Shown piece by piece: positions 1 to 9,042 of a stretch of DNA of 64,000 nt. Position numbers and translations under genes: made by a program. Position 1 is the first letter of the stretch. The number at the start of each line of letters is the position of its first letter. The DNA comes from Vibrio ziniensis (lineage in GTDB: Bacteria > Pseudomonadota > Gammaproteobacteria > Enterobacterales > Vibrionaceae), in the NCBI RefSeq assembly GCF_011064285.1, contig NZ_CP049331.1, positions 1,364,001 to 1,428,000 of the forward strand, in the 5' to 3' direction. The notes beneath the pieces were generated by a model. The model ran no database searches. It saw only the letters and a program-made list of their open reading frames with translations, and had not been told where the DNA came from.

Positions 1-1211
1 GTTATTGGTTAAAGAATTCAGACCAAAGTCTTGAATGGGGAAGAGATCTGAAAAATGAAACAAATAATATTTCCGTCCTTATCCCAGAAGTTTGGAATCA
101 AATCAATAAACAGCCTTCATTGAGCCAATTCTCTCATGCTTCCGGTTTCGCCAGTTATGAATGTAATAACTTAGCTGGTAATACTTTCTCTGTGGATATC
201 ACGCGTAGCCCATCACTGTGTTTCCTAGCAAGCACTTCACAATCGGTAATGACCCAGCTAAAAATCGACGCGTTGATTCCATCTCTGTTTTTATGTGCGA
301 CGATTGTTCTGCTTGGCATTTTTATCCTTCGCCGGGAGTGGGATTTAAAGATGAAGTTAATTGGTCTCTATAGAGAACAGGAGCGTGACAAGCATAAAAT
401 TGAAGAGGGTTATGAGAACAACCGAAATTTATTACAGCAGCAGCAGTTGCTACAAAACGATCTGGTGGAGTCTCGTAAGTTATCTGCTTTGGGGATGATG
501 GTTGCGGGTGTTGCACATGAGCTCAATACACCGATTGGTACGGCGATATTGGCGGCATCTCGTCTTAAGTCTGAGCATAAACGCTTAGCCAAAGCAGTGT
601 TGGAGGGACTGAGTAGGAACTCTTTAGATCAGTATTTAGTTTCAACCCAAACAGGGCTAGAGTTAGTCGAGAAAAGCCAGAAAAAAGCTGCAGAATTAGT
701 AAAAAGTTTCAAACGATTAGCAATAGATAGGGCGAGAGAAGATGTTGTTTCTTATCGTTTGGATGTTGTTGTCGGCGATTTGATTACTACTTTGTCTCCT
801 CGTTTAAAAGACAGCCAAATAGAGTTAATTACTGATATTGAATCTATCGAAATGGTCGGTAGGCCAGGCATTGTCTCCCATGTCCTGCAAAACCTATTAG
901 TTAATGCTTTACAACATGCTTTTAAAAAGGAAATCGGAGGAAAACTCACCGTGACTGCTGTTTTGTGTACAAATCAACGGGATGTAGAAATCCGAGTATC
1001 GGATAATGGTAAAGGCATTGCCCCAGAAGTCTTATCAAATCTGTTTGATCCATTTGTTACTACTAATAGGGCTGAAGGTAATACGGGCTTGGGTATGCAC
1101 TTCGTTCATCAATGGGTGATAAACTCTCTTAATGGCTCAATTTCGGTTGTATCAGAACAGCATAAAGGTACAACGTTTATTATTAAGCTGCCCAGACAGT
1201 ATCAAGAATAA
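1..1211 (+). CDS. sensor histidine kinase, 5' end cut by the window
   Basis: The reading frame is open from base 3 to the stop at 1209-1211, so only the last ~402 residues are visible. They show the end of an extracytoplasmic sensor region, one membrane helix (bases ~270-330), a glutamine-rich linker, then a HisKA dimerisation domain with the H-box GVAHELNTPIG (phosphoacceptor His codon at 516) and a HATPase domain with an N-box (NLLVNALQHAF), G1 (DNGKGIAP) and G2 (GNTGLGMHFV). It is a membrane kinase that would phosphorylate a response regulator; no receiver domain follows and the partner must lie outside the window. An internal TTG at 120 is not the start because the frame continues upstream. 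The signal sensed cannot be told. Confidence 0.9.
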   Translation, partial: YWLKNSDQSLEWGRDLKNETNNISVLIPEVWNQINKQPSLSQFSHASGFASYECNNLAGNTFSVDITRSPSLCFLASTSQSVMTQLKIDALIPSLFLCATIVLLGIFILRREWDLKMKLIGLYREQERDKHKIEEGYENNRNLLQQQQLLQNDLVESRKLSALGMMVAGVAHELNTPIGTAILAASRLKSEHKRLAKAVLEGLSRNSLDQYLVSTQTGLELVEKSQKKAAELVKSFKRLAIDRAREDVVSYRLDVVVGDLITTLSPRLKDSQIELITDIESIEMVGRPGIVSHVLQNLLVNALQHAFKKEIGGKLTVTAVLCTNQRDVEIRVSDNGKGIAPEVLSNLFDPFVTTNRAEGNTGLGMHFVHQWVINSLNGSISVVSEQHKGTTFIIKLPRQYQE

Positions 1212-1241
1212 AAATAGTTAGGTGGTGTTAATCACATAAGA

Positions 1242-1279
1242 AAGAGCAGAATGAATGTGTCATAGAGAGTTCTGCTCTT
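1242..1279 (+). terminator. possible terminator hairpin after the histidine kinase
   Basis: A perfect 10-bp inverted repeat (AAGAGCAGAA / TTCTGCTCTT) with an 18-nt loop lies between the convergent kinase gene and the EamA gene. No long T tract follows on either strand, so its strength as an intrinsic terminator is uncertain. Confidence 0.45.
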
Positions 1280-1305
1280 GCAAAAAGTTAGGGGGAGTAA
1301 AGTCG

Positions 1306-2244
1306 TTATTGCGTTTTGCTCGTCTTACCCATCGTCACCATATAGATACCACTACAAACTAGCACTAGAGCAACAATGTTCTTCCATTCCAAAATCGTCT
1401 CACCAAGGAATATTGAAGAAAGACCGCTGCCAAAAACTGGCACCAGGAAGTTGAATATGGTCACTGTGCTGACCGGGTTGTGTTTCAGCAGTACGCTCCA
1501 AAGAGCAAATGCGGCAGAAGATAGGCAAGCAAGGTATATAAGCAGCGCAACGCTAGAGAAATCGAAGTTGCCCGAGTGACCGCCAAATACATAGCCTACA
1601 CACAAAAGCGCTAGACCACCAATGGCTAATTGCCACGCTGTCATTACCATTGCATCAATGCCTTGAGAGATTTTCTTTCCGTAAATCGATGCGGCTGCGA
1701 GAATAAATGCGGCAAAAATCACGGAACCTTCTCCCAGTAGACTGAATTGGAAATCAAGTAGTGACTGGTTGAAGTTAACAATGAACACACCTAAGAAGCC
1801 AACGGTACAGCCAAGAGCTTTTCTTTGAGTCAATCGGTCATTGTGGTAGATGAAATGTGCTAGTAGCACGCTAAAGAACGTGCCAGTTGCGTTTAGGATT
1901 GAAGCTTTAACTCCTGTCGCAAATGCCACGCCCAGATAGAAGAAAATGTATTGAAGACTGGTTTGAGTTAGTCCCAAAACCACAATTTGACGCACTTTGG
2001 TCTTCGTTATTCTGCCAGTACTGCGTTTAAACAATACCGACAAAATAATAAGGATAATACCAGCCACCAGAAAACGTTGACCAGCGAACACCATTTGAGA
2101 AGCAACATCATGGGCTTCGATGTTTAGCAGAGCATAGCCGGTTTTTATAGCTGGATAAGCACTTCCCCATAGCAGTGTACAGAGAATAGCTAAACTATAA
2201 ACGACCATAGGTCGCGAAAAAAAATGAGGTGATTGCGATGACAT
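1306..2244 (-). CDS. EamA/DMT family transporter
   Basis: 312 residues with about ten hydrophobic helices arranged as two five-helix halves, the hallmark of the drug/metabolite transporter (EamA) family: YSLAILCTLLWGSAYPAIK at the N-terminus, and a second repeat starting around residue 170. Such proteins export or import amino acids and other small metabolites in the inner membrane; the substrate cannot be deduced. It is monocistronic and convergent with the histidine kinase. ATG start at 2244. Identification of the family is firm, function is not. Confidence 0.88.
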   Translation of the reverse strand: MSSQSPHFFSRPMVVYSLAILCTLLWGSAYPAIKTGYALLNIEAHDVASQMVFAGQRFLVAGIILIILSVLFKRSTGRITKTKVRQIVVLGLTQTSLQYIFFYLGVAFATGVKASILNATGTFFSVLLAHFIYHNDRLTQRKALGCTVGFLGVFIVNFNQSLLDFQFSLLGEGSVIFAAFILAAASIYGKKISQGIDAMVMTAWQLAIGGLALLCVGYVFGGHSGNFDFSSVALLIYLACLSSAAFALWSVLLKHNPVSTVTIFNFLVPVFGSGLSSIFLGETILEWKNIVALVLVCSGIYMVTMGKTSKTQ

Positions 2245-2693
2245 AAAGCAGGTTACCTAAAGGCAGAAAATGGCAAAAAAAAATGTGTCGCTTGGGCAGC
2301 ATTTATAAAATGATGGTTTGTATCTTTTTTGAACGGGCGGGATTCTATACTAAATCCCGTACTAATTTAATCTCTGTTGCATAAAACTATTCAATTGAGT
2401 GGATGTGAGTCGCTTGCAAGCCCTCTCTTTAGCGCAACTCGTTTCTTATTTGCTACCCATTGCATTTGTTTTCATAACAAATGGTTTTTCTATTCAAATT
2501 CCTGACGAAATGCACCCAGTTAATCGGATTTTTTCCCATAATCGAGTTCATAAATCTGCATTTTGTTTGAGTTAGCTCAAAAAATATCAGGTATCGAAAC
2601 TCGAAAGTACTAAAACGATCACAAATCAAATATGAATGAATTTGTTCAAATATAAATGAGTGTTAAATTTCTCCCATCTTAAAGGAGGGTGCT
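2245..2693. other. 449-bp divergent intergenic region upstream of kduI
   Basis: No credible gene. It separates the divergent EamA transporter and kduI. It is AT-rich, contains the CRP-like site at 2566-2581, and ends with a very strong ribosome binding site (AAAGGAGGG) before the kduI ATG. I found no TGAAA-N5-TTTCA KdgR-type box here, so kduI may answer to the other IclR protein at 6664. Confidence 0.6.
2566..2581. promoter_or_regulatory. CRP-like site upstream of kduI
   Basis: TTTGA-GTTAGC-TCAAA is a symmetric element with the 5-6-5 spacing of the CRP consensus TGTGA-N6-TCACA, differing at one base per half site. Cyclic-AMP control of uronate genes is well known in enterics and vibrios; the assignment here is inference from spacing and position (about 110 bp before the ATG). 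Confidence 0.35.
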
Positions 2694-3530
2694 ATGCACA
2701 TTAATTACAACAACAATCCAAAAGACGCGAAGTCGTACGATACGGATCGTTTAAGAGAAGAATTCCTAACTGAAGAATTGTTTAAGCAAGGTGAAATCAC
2801 ACTTGTGTACAGTCACATCGACCGTGTAGTAGCGATGGGTATCAGCCCAAGCAGTGCAGTTCTTAAACTTGAAGACTTTGTTGATAACAAAGCTTTTGGT
2901 ACTGACTATTTCTTACAACGCCGCGAGTTAGGCATTGTGAACTTGGGCGAGAAAGCGGAAGTTCGCACTCAAAACGGTGTTTACGTGTTAGAGCACTTGG
3001 ATGCTGTTTACCTAGGTAAAGGCGAGCAAGATATCGAGTTCCGTGCATTGGAAGGGGATTTCGCAAAACTGTACTGTTTAAGCGCTCCTGCTCATCACAC
3101 GTATCCATCACGCACTATTTTGCGTAGCGAAGCTCGTGTTGTTGAGTTGGGTTCATTAGAAACTGCTAACGACCGTGTAATTAACCAATACCTACACCCA
3201 GATGTACTGCCAACTTGCCAACTTTGCATGGGCGTTACTCATCTGAAACCAGGTAGCGTTTGGAACACTATGCCAGCTCATACTCATGAGCGTCGTATGG
3301 AAGCTTACCTATATTTCAACGTTCAACCATCTCAAGTGGTATTCCACTTCATGGGTGAACCAACAGAAACGCGTCACATAGTAGTGAGAAACCACCAACT
3401 TGTTCTATCTCCAAGCTGGTCAATTCACTCTGGTTGTGGCACTCAAAACTACAGTTTTGTGTGGGGAATGTTGGGTGAGAACCAAACATTCGACGATATG
3501 GATTTCGTTGATATGAACGAAATTCGATAA
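2694..3530 (+). CDS. kduI: 5-dehydro-4-deoxy-D-glucuronate isomerase KduI
   Basis: 278 residues, the same length as E. coli KduI. It isomerises 4-deoxy-L-threo-5-hexosulose uronate (DKI), the spontaneous product of unsaturated uronates, to 2,5-diketo-3-deoxygluconate, the substrate of KduD. The cupin metal site is visible as PAHTHERRMEAYLYF (two His and Glu ligands) followed by the His of SWSIHSGCG. ATG follows AAAGGAGGG. It is 30 bp upstream of a TRAP importer, with which it is probably co-transcribed, suggesting the importer brings in unsaturated uronates or the keto acid itself. Cytoplasmic. A second unrelated candidate isomerase for the same step is present at 10814. Confidence 0.96.
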   Translation: MHINYNNNPKDAKSYDTDRLREEFLTEELFKQGEITLVYSHIDRVVAMGISPSSAVLKLEDFVDNKAFGTDYFLQRRELGIVNLGEKAEVRTQNGVYVLEHLDAVYLGKGEQDIEFRALEGDFAKLYCLSAPAHHTYPSRTILRSEARVVELGSLETANDRVINQYLHPDVLPTCQLCMGVTHLKPGSVWNTMPAHTHERRMEAYLYFNVQPSQVVFHFMGEPTETRHIVVRNHQLVLSPSWSIHSGCGTQNYSFVWGMLGENQTFDDMDFVDMNEIR

Positions 3531-3560
3531 AAAAAGCCTATTTGTATCCTACGGAGAAAC

Positions 3561-4553
3561 ATGATGTTTAAGAAATCTGCCCTAAAATTAGCAGCTATCG
3601 CAACAGTTGTTGGTAGCGCACTGAGCTACTCTTCAATTGCATCTGCTGCAACTGAAATCAAAGCTGCTTTCAACCAATCTGACAAGCACCCACAGTACCT
3701 AGCTCTTAAAGAGTTTGGTGAGAAGCTGAACAAAGAAACTGATGGTCGTTACAAACTAAACATTTTCCCTAACGAACTATTAGGCGACCAACGTGCAGCA
3801 CTTGAGCTAGTGCAAAACGGCGCGATTCAAATGGCTGTTGTAGCTAACCCATTGGTTGAAAACTACGACAAAACATTTGCTGTAATCGGCATGCCTTACG
3901 TGTACACAGGTTCAGCACACCAAGAGAAAGTATTTACTTCTGGCGTGCTAGATAACCTATTTGCATCTACTCAAAAATTCGGTTTTGAAGTACTAACAGC
4001 TTACACAGCTGGTGCACGTAGCATGTACACAAAAGGTAACTCTGTAGCAAACGTTGCAGACATGAAAGGTAAGAAAATCCGTGTAATGCAATCTGACACT
4101 ATGATCAAGATGCTTTCTTGCATGGGTGGTACTGGTGTACCAATGAGCCAAGGTGAAGTTTACACTGCAGTACAACAAGGTGTTCTTGATGGTGCAGAAA
4201 ACAACGAAATCACTTACGCTGACCTTAAGCAATACGAAGTGGCTCCATACTTCTCTGCTACTCGTCACCTTATGGTTCCAGACCTAGTAGTAGCAAGCAG
4301 CTACTTCCTATCAACTATGTCTAAAGAAGACCAAGCTACATTCAAAAAGCTAGCGAAAGAGAGCACAGTAAGCGAATTCGCACTATGGAATGCTCAAATC
4401 GAAACAGCTAAGAAAACAGCTATGGATAAAGGTGCAACTTTCGTAGAAGTTGATATCAAACCTTTCCAAGAGTCTTGCAGCGCTCTACAAAAAGACCTAA
4501 TCAAGACTCCAGCGCAAAAAGATCTATTCGAAAAAGTTGCAGCACTGCAATAA
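3561..4553 (+). CDS. TRAP transporter solute-binding protein (DctP family)
   Basis: 330 residues with a Sec signal peptide (hydrophobic stretch residues 8-24, cleavage near ASAA at ~30), then a DctP/SBP_bac_7 fold: DQRAALELVQNGAIQMAVV near residue 80 and MKGKKIRVMQSDTMIKML near 170, the latter carrying the conserved Arg that binds carboxylates. Periplasmic receptor for the DctQM permease immediately downstream. From its place between kduI and the eda/kdgK/kduD genes I infer a uronate-type substrate (unsaturated galacturonate, DKI or KDG). The codon use (strong preference for few codons) is that of a highly expressed gene. Confidence 0.92.
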   Translation: MMFKKSALKLAAIATVVGSALSYSSIASAATEIKAAFNQSDKHPQYLALKEFGEKLNKETDGRYKLNIFPNELLGDQRAALELVQNGAIQMAVVANPLVENYDKTFAVIGMPYVYTGSAHQEKVFTSGVLDNLFASTQKFGFEVLTAYTAGARSMYTKGNSVANVADMKGKKIRVMQSDTMIKMLSCMGGTGVPMSQGEVYTAVQQGVLDGAENNEITYADLKQYEVAPYFSATRHLMVPDLVVASSYFLSTMSKEDQATFKKLAKESTVSEFALWNAQIETAKKTAMDKGATFVEVDIKPFQESCSALQKDLIKTPAQKDLFEKVAALQ

Positions 4554-4570
4554 TTTTCACCTGTTAATAT

Positions 4571-4591
4571 GGCCGAGTAAATCGCTCGGCC
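4571..4591 (+). terminator. hairpin between the binding protein and DctQ
   Basis: A 7-bp GC-rich stem (GGCCGAG / CTCGGCC) with a 7-nt loop follows the binding-protein stop and precedes dctQ, without a T tract. This is the usual place for a processing or attenuation hairpin that keeps binding protein in excess of the permease. Confidence 0.5.
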
Positions 4592-4631
4592 TCATTAGCC
4601 TTCGGCCTTAGCCATATAAAGGTAAGATTTT

Positions 4632-5159
4632 ATGTTAGACCATACTCCAAGTGGCTTATTTAAAGTTTTTTCTGTCGTTAAACATTGGTTAGATAAGATC
4701 GTTTCTTGGTTCTGTATTTCCATTGTTGCTCTAATGACTATTCTAGTTACTTATCAAGTAGTTGTTCGTTACGTTTTCAATAGTCCAAGCGCAGTAAGTG
4801 AAGTGCTTTCTCGCTACCTATTTATTTGGTTAGTTCTGTTTGGTAGCGCACTTGTTTTTGGTTCGAAAGAACACATGGCGATCTCTTTTATCAAAGAAAA
4901 ATTCTCCAAAAAAACGCAAATTATTGTTGAAGCATTTATCGAGCTAGCGATTTTAACTTTCGCTTTATCAATCATGATTTTCGGCGGTTACAGCAGTGCA
5001 ACACGCCAAATGTGGCAGTTAGATTCTGCACTACAAATTCCTATGGGAACGATTTACGCAGCGATTCCAATTAGCGGTGCGTTAATGGTTTTCTATTTTA
5101 TTTACAATGAATTGCATCTAGTCGAGCGCTGGAAGCAATTACGTTCTTCGGCAGAGTAG
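4632..5159 (+). CDS. TRAP transporter small permease (DctQ family)
   Basis: 175 residues with four hydrophobic helices (around residues 22-44, 58-78, 97-118 and 137-160) and the typical DctQ pattern YVFNSPSAVSEVLSRYLFIWLV. It forms the small membrane subunit of the Na+-driven TRAP importer, with the DctM gene starting 9 bp downstream. Same operon as kduI and the solute-binding protein. No unusual features. Confidence 0.92.
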   Translation: MLDHTPSGLFKVFSVVKHWLDKIVSWFCISIVALMTILVTYQVVVRYVFNSPSAVSEVLSRYLFIWLVLFGSALVFGSKEHMAISFIKEKFSKKTQIIVEAFIELAILTFALSIMIFGGYSSATRQMWQLDSALQIPMGTIYAAIPISGALMVFYFIYNELHLVERWKQLRSSAE

Positions 5160-5168
5160 GAGTTAGTC

Positions 5169-6476
5169 ATGGACTTAGCATTAACAGCTGCCTTAATTAT
5201 GTTCGCCGGTGTGGTCTTCTTTCTTGTGATTGGCGCACCGATTGCTATCGCTGTAGGTATTTCATCTTTCGGCGCAATGATGGTTATCCTTCCAGCTCAG
5301 GGTGCAATGGTAACGTCAGCGCAACGTATGTTTGTAGGCTTAGACTCCTTTGCACTGCTCGCGATTCCGTTCTTTATTCTTGCTGGTAACATTATGAATA
5401 ATGGCGGTATAGCGATACGGTTGATTAACTTTTCTAAGATTGTCAGTGGTTTCTTCCCTGGTTCTCTTGCTCAAACTAACGTTGTTTCGAACATGCTGTT
5501 CGGTTCAATCAGTGGTTCTGGTGTAGCCTCTGCTGCGGCTATCGGCGGCATCATGTCACCAATCCAAGAGAAAGAAGGTTACGATAAACGTTTTAGCACT
5601 GCGGTAAACATTGCATCAGCACCGACTGGTATGCTGATTCCACCAAGTAACACACTGATCGTGTACGCGACAGTGGCGGGTAGTGTGTCTATTTCCGCAT
5701 TGTTCATGGGTGGTTATATCCCAGGTATCCTTTGGGGGCTAGGTGTAATGCTTGTTGCTGGTATTATGGCAAAACGCCGTGGTTACATTGCAAAACACCG
5801 CATGACTCTTAAAGAGTGTGTTCAAGTAACAGTGGATGCAATCCCAAGCTTGTCTCTGATCATCGTTGTGATTGGCGGTATCTTAGGTGGTGTGTTTACA
5901 GCAACAGAAGCCTCAGCAATCGCGGTTGTATACTCGCTACTATTGAGCGCAATGTACCGTTCGCTAGATTTCAGAAGACTGCCAGAAATCTTCCTACAAT
6001 CAGCAAAAATGACGGCTATTGTTATCTTCATGCTGGCAACTTCGTCAATCATGTCTTGGGTAATGGCATTTACACAGATTCCTGGAATGATTGCAGATAT
6101 GCTACTAGGTTTGACTGATAACCCAATCATCATCCTATTGATCATTAACATTATCTTGTTGTTTGTGGGTACATTTATGGACCCAACACCGGCGGTACTT
6201 ATTTTTACACCTATCTTCTTACCAATTTGTATGGGTTTAGGTATGGACCCAGTACAGTTCGGCATCCTATTAGTGTTCAACCTTTCACTAGGTACGATTA
6301 CACCGCCAGTAGGACCGATTCTGTTTACTGGTTGTAAAGTGAGTGGTATCAGCATTGACTCTGTGATCAAAACATTGCTACCGTTCTTCTTCGTGATTTT
6401 TGCGGTACTGATGTTAGTGACTTACATTCCTGCAATCTCTATGACGCTTCCTCAAGCGATGGGGTTGATTAAGTAA
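5169..6476 (+). CDS. TRAP transporter large permease (DctM family)
   Basis: 435 residues and about twelve membrane helices, with DctM landmarks GSISGSGVASAAAIGGIM near residue 115, PTGMLIPPSNTLIVYA near 152, VFTATEASAIAVVY near 238 and LGTITPPVGPILF near 378. It is the transport channel of the DctPQM system. RBS AGGAG precedes the ATG. A terminator follows, ending the kduI-dctPQM unit. The uronate substrate is inferred from neighbours only. Confidence 0.94.
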   Translation: MDLALTAALIMFAGVVFFLVIGAPIAIAVGISSFGAMMVILPAQGAMVTSAQRMFVGLDSFALLAIPFFILAGNIMNNGGIAIRLINFSKIVSGFFPGSLAQTNVVSNMLFGSISGSGVASAAAIGGIMSPIQEKEGYDKRFSTAVNIASAPTGMLIPPSNTLIVYATVAGSVSISALFMGGYIPGILWGLGVMLVAGIMAKRRGYIAKHRMTLKECVQVTVDAIPSLSLIIVVIGGILGGVFTATEASAIAVVYSLLLSAMYRSLDFRRLPEIFLQSAKMTAIVIFMLATSSIMSWVMAFTQIPGMIADMLLGLTDNPIIILLIINIILLFVGTFMDPTPAVLIFTPIFLPICMGLGMDPVQFGILLVFNLSLGTITPPVGPILFTGCKVSGISIDSVIKTLLPFFFVIFAVLMLVTYIPAISMTLPQAMGLIK

Positions 6477-6493
6477 GTTCGACGTTCTATGTA

Positions 6494-6527
6494 AACAACC
6501 TCAGCCAAGTCTGGGGTTGTTTTCTTT
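6494..6527 (+). terminator. intrinsic terminator after dctM
   Basis: An 11-bp stem AACAACCTCAG / CTGGGGTTGTT (one T-G pair), six-nt loop, followed by TTCTTTT. Typical Rho-independent terminator closing the kduI-TRAP operon. Confidence 0.8.
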
Positions 6528-6566
6528 TGGCCCTAGGTTTATGTGTTTATGAATAACGTGAATTTA

Positions 6567-6601
6567 TACCAATGCCAGTATCAAAATAGTGGGCATCGGT
6601 A
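6567..6601. repeat. intergenic inverted repeat TACCAATGCC / GGCATCGGTA
   Basis: 10-bp arms with a single T-G wobble around a 15-nt loop, between the dctM terminator and the IclR gene. The TACCAATGCC arm is of the kind seen at intergenic repeats in vibrios (recollection, not checked). It could also be an operator or leader hairpin for the IclR gene 60 bp downstream. Confidence 0.35.
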
Positions 6602-6663
6602 TGAGACAAACAAAGTTCATTTCGAGTATCATCAGCTCGTTTTAATGGACATGTATTGAGTAA

Positions 6664-7437
6664 ATGGTAATGGAATCAGTTAAAAAAACTGAATATAGAG
6701 CGCCTGCGCTTGAAAAAGGCTTAGATATTCTTGAGTTACTTGCTCAGCAAGATGAGCCGTTAAGTAAAAAACAGATTGCGGAAAGTTTGGATAGAAGTAT
6801 CAATGAAATTTTTCGTATGTTGTCTGTGTTGGTGGAAAAACAGTTCATTGAATATGACAGCTACACGTCAACCTATGCGTTAACACTAAAAATGTTTGCG
6901 TTATCGAACCAGCATCCACCGATAGCTCAACTTTTAAAACGCGCGACACCTCTGATGGAAGACATCTGTAATAAGGTCAACCAATCTTGCCATATGTCGG
7001 CATACAGCAATGGTGAAATGGCGGTTATTGCCCGTCATGAGAGCCCGTACAAAATGGGTTTCAGCTTAAGGCTAGGTTCTATCATTGATATCTGTTCATC
7101 GGGTTCGGGTATTGTGTTCTTGAGTTTTCTGAGTGAAGAAAAACGTCAATCTGTGTTAGACAGGTTGGATGCAACACCAGAAGAAAAAGCACATGCATTA
7201 AGCCATGTAGAGGCAACAAGAGCACGTGGTTACTACGTAGGTGAAAGTCCACAGATCATGGGTGTAACCAACATCAGTGTACCGATTTTTGGTGTGTTAG
7301 GGGATGTGTTAGCGACTCTCACCATTCCGTATATGACTCTTAACTCAAATACGGTTCACCACCATATTGAAGATTTGGAAAATACTAAGCGAGATTTGAT
7401 TGAGTTAGCTGCAAAACTGAATCAAAACTTGTCATAA
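6664..7437 (+). CDS. IclR family transcriptional regulator
   Basis: 257 residues: N-terminal winged helix (RAPALEKGLDILELLAQQ, then KKQIAESLDRSINEIFRMLSVL, residues ~12-60) and an IclR effector domain from about residue 80. It follows kduI-dctPQM in the same direction but after a terminator, so it probably has its own promoter and controls that operon or the uronate genes nearby. It is clearly distinct from the KdgR protein at 12710. An in-frame second ATG two codons in (6670) is an equally possible start; neither has a strong Shine-Dalgarno. Confidence 0.9.
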   Translation: MVMESVKKTEYRAPALEKGLDILELLAQQDEPLSKKQIAESLDRSINEIFRMLSVLVEKQFIEYDSYTSTYALTLKMFALSNQHPPIAQLLKRATPLMEDICNKVNQSCHMSAYSNGEMAVIARHESPYKMGFSLRLGSIIDICSSGSGIVFLSFLSEEKRQSVLDRLDATPEEKAHALSHVEATRARGYYVGESPQIMGVTNISVPIFGVLGDVLATLTIPYMTLNSNTVHHHIEDLENTKRDLIELAAKLNQNLS

Positions 7438-7528
7438 GGTAGTATTAAGAGTGGGTCTTGAGCATAAGTATCGCGTTGCTTTTGTATCTCGACTCTAATC
7501 TTCTATAGCATCAAATAGCAATAGGGTA

Positions 7529-8839
7529 TCAATGCTGAGTTGTTATCTCACCGCTCTTTTGTTCGTAGCGTTTTAATAACGTAACCAGATATTTAGACTT
7601 AAACTGCTCACTGGCTAATGCTTGTTTAAGCGGTGGCAGTTTTAGGATTACGCCAAGTATCGCTGCCATAACTCTATGATTGAGGTGTGCTTGGTTATCA
7701 AAAATTAAGTTGTGTAGTTGGCCACGTTCAATCGCCATCAACACCGCTTTATGGGTGGAGTCCACAGGGGTAATCACACGTTTTTCTCTCGATTTCAGTG
7801 TGATGCCATCTTTGGTACATACTCTGGCGCAAACACCACAACCGAGGCAGGCTTCTTCATCCAACAGGGCAACTTTTGCTCGTTTATATTTAGGATCGTG
7901 TTTGGAGGTCAATGTCATTGCGTCCACTGGGCAGACTTCAATACACTTGTTGCAGCCGTTACAGTTATCGAAGTCGATCACCGGAAGAAAGTTAGTGGTA
8001 TGAATTGCTTGAGTAGCACCAACTCGTCTAGCCGCTACTAGCGCTTCGCAGCAGCAACTACAACAGTTACAGATGAAGTTAACGCTGTTCTGAACATTCT
8101 CACCAAATTGCACTAGGTTGTGTTTATAGGCTTCATCTAAGAGATTTAGACACTCTTCTTCGGTAATTTGTCTTGCGTAACCATGCTTGATTAATGACCT
8201 TGCAGTGTTATTAAAGGTCATGCAGATATCCATCGGTGCATCACAGGCTTCGCCAATATGTTCTTTTTTGTGTCGGCAATAACACATGCCTACACCGATA
8301 TGGCTGGCGGTTTTGATGACCTCACTAGCGCGTTCATAATCAAGTACGTGCAGTGCATTATCTTCACTTAGTATGGTTTCATTGACAAAAGCTCTGCCGA
8401 GCTGAGTATCTCCAGTGCCAAAAAGATGAGTGACAAACTCATCTTCTACATTGATGTATTGATGGAAAAGCTCACTGAGAACTTTTTGGTCTAGTTCACC
8501 GCCAGTTCGCATCAGGGAGAATTCGAAAAATCCAGCCATTGGTGGTGGGAGAACATAAGTTTGAGTACCTTCGTCATCTTCCAGATCAAGGAGCAAAGCT
8601 CGAGAGGCTAGGATATTTAATTGTTCGGCAGTTTTCTCGAGATCTTGTCCCCAAGCTTTAGCTGCGACTTCTACGGTGAAAGGTTTGATGGGAAGTAAAG
8701 AGACTAGGCGGGCTTCTTCTTCGCTAAACATTACGTTAAGGATTTTAAACAATGTTTCACTAGGCGGAACACCTTGGGGAAATCTGTTGAGTCGCTGGGT
8801 TAATTTTTCATAGTTTCCTTTTATCGTATTATGCGCCAT
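7529..8839 (-). CDS. cysteine-rich protein with two [4Fe-4S] ferredoxin motifs
   Basis: 436 residues, no signal peptide. Residues ~25-90 look like a helical winged-helix-type region. A central part has C186-x-C188, C199, C206 and the unusual run C257-x-CC-x-CCC (to 264). Then come two classical ferredoxin clusters, C293/C296/C299/C303 and C331/C334/C337/C341. I do not recognise the biochemical role; the two ferredoxin clusters imply electron transfer and the extra ten cysteines suggest a further metal site. It lies alone on the minus strand between two halves of the uronate island, with no terminator that I can see downstream. Related proteins are annotated only as 4Fe-4S binding proteins, as far as I know. 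Confidence 0.8.
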   Translation of the reverse strand: MAHNTIKGNYEKLTQRLNRFPQGVPPSETLFKILNVMFSEEEARLVSLLPIKPFTVEVAAKAWGQDLEKTAEQLNILASRALLLDLEDDEGTQTYVLPPPMAGFFEFSLMRTGGELDQKVLSELFHQYINVEDEFVTHLFGTGDTQLGRAFVNETILSEDNALHVLDYERASEVIKTASHIGVGMCYCRHKKEHIGEACDAPMDICMTFNNTARSLIKHGYARQITEEECLNLLDEAYKHNLVQFGENVQNSVNFICNCCSCCCEALVAARRVGATQAIHTTNFLPVIDFDNCNGCNKCIEVCPVDAMTLTSKHDPKYKRAKVALLDEEACLGCGVCARVCTKDGITLKSREKRVITPVDSTHKAVLMAIERGQLHNLIFDNQAHLNHRVMAAILGVILKLPPLKQALASEQFKSKYLVTLLKRYEQKSGEITTQH

Positions 8840-8982
8840 CAGAATTACCTCTCACTGTTTGCTGATTGACTAGATACCTTAGTCAAATACAATTGTTAGC
8901 ATATTAGAGGATGAAATTATTCGACTTGAATCTAAAGTTATGCCTAAAAATTAACCATGTTACTGACCGGCATTTAGCTATA

Positions 8983-9014
8983 AAAAAGCCTAACTCAAAG
9001 AGTTAGGCTTTTTT
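8983..9014 (-). terminator. intrinsic terminator after eda
   Basis: AAGCCTAACTC / GAGTTAGGCTT stem with a 3-nt loop, flanked by A6 on one side and T6 on the other. It works in both directions on paper; on the minus strand it ends the kdgK-eda transcript. Confidence 0.88.
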
Positions 9015-9042
9015 GATCAATTCCCTAAGGGAGGGGAATTAA

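Noticed and set aside
2620..2665. KdgR box upstream of kduI
   Set aside because: The TGAA...TTCA symmetry near 2634-2648 has wrong half-site spacing for TGAAA-N5-TTTCA.
5822..6370. 182-codon minus-strand frame within dctM
   Set aside because: Antisense to a clear membrane permease; no family features, no ribosome binding site.
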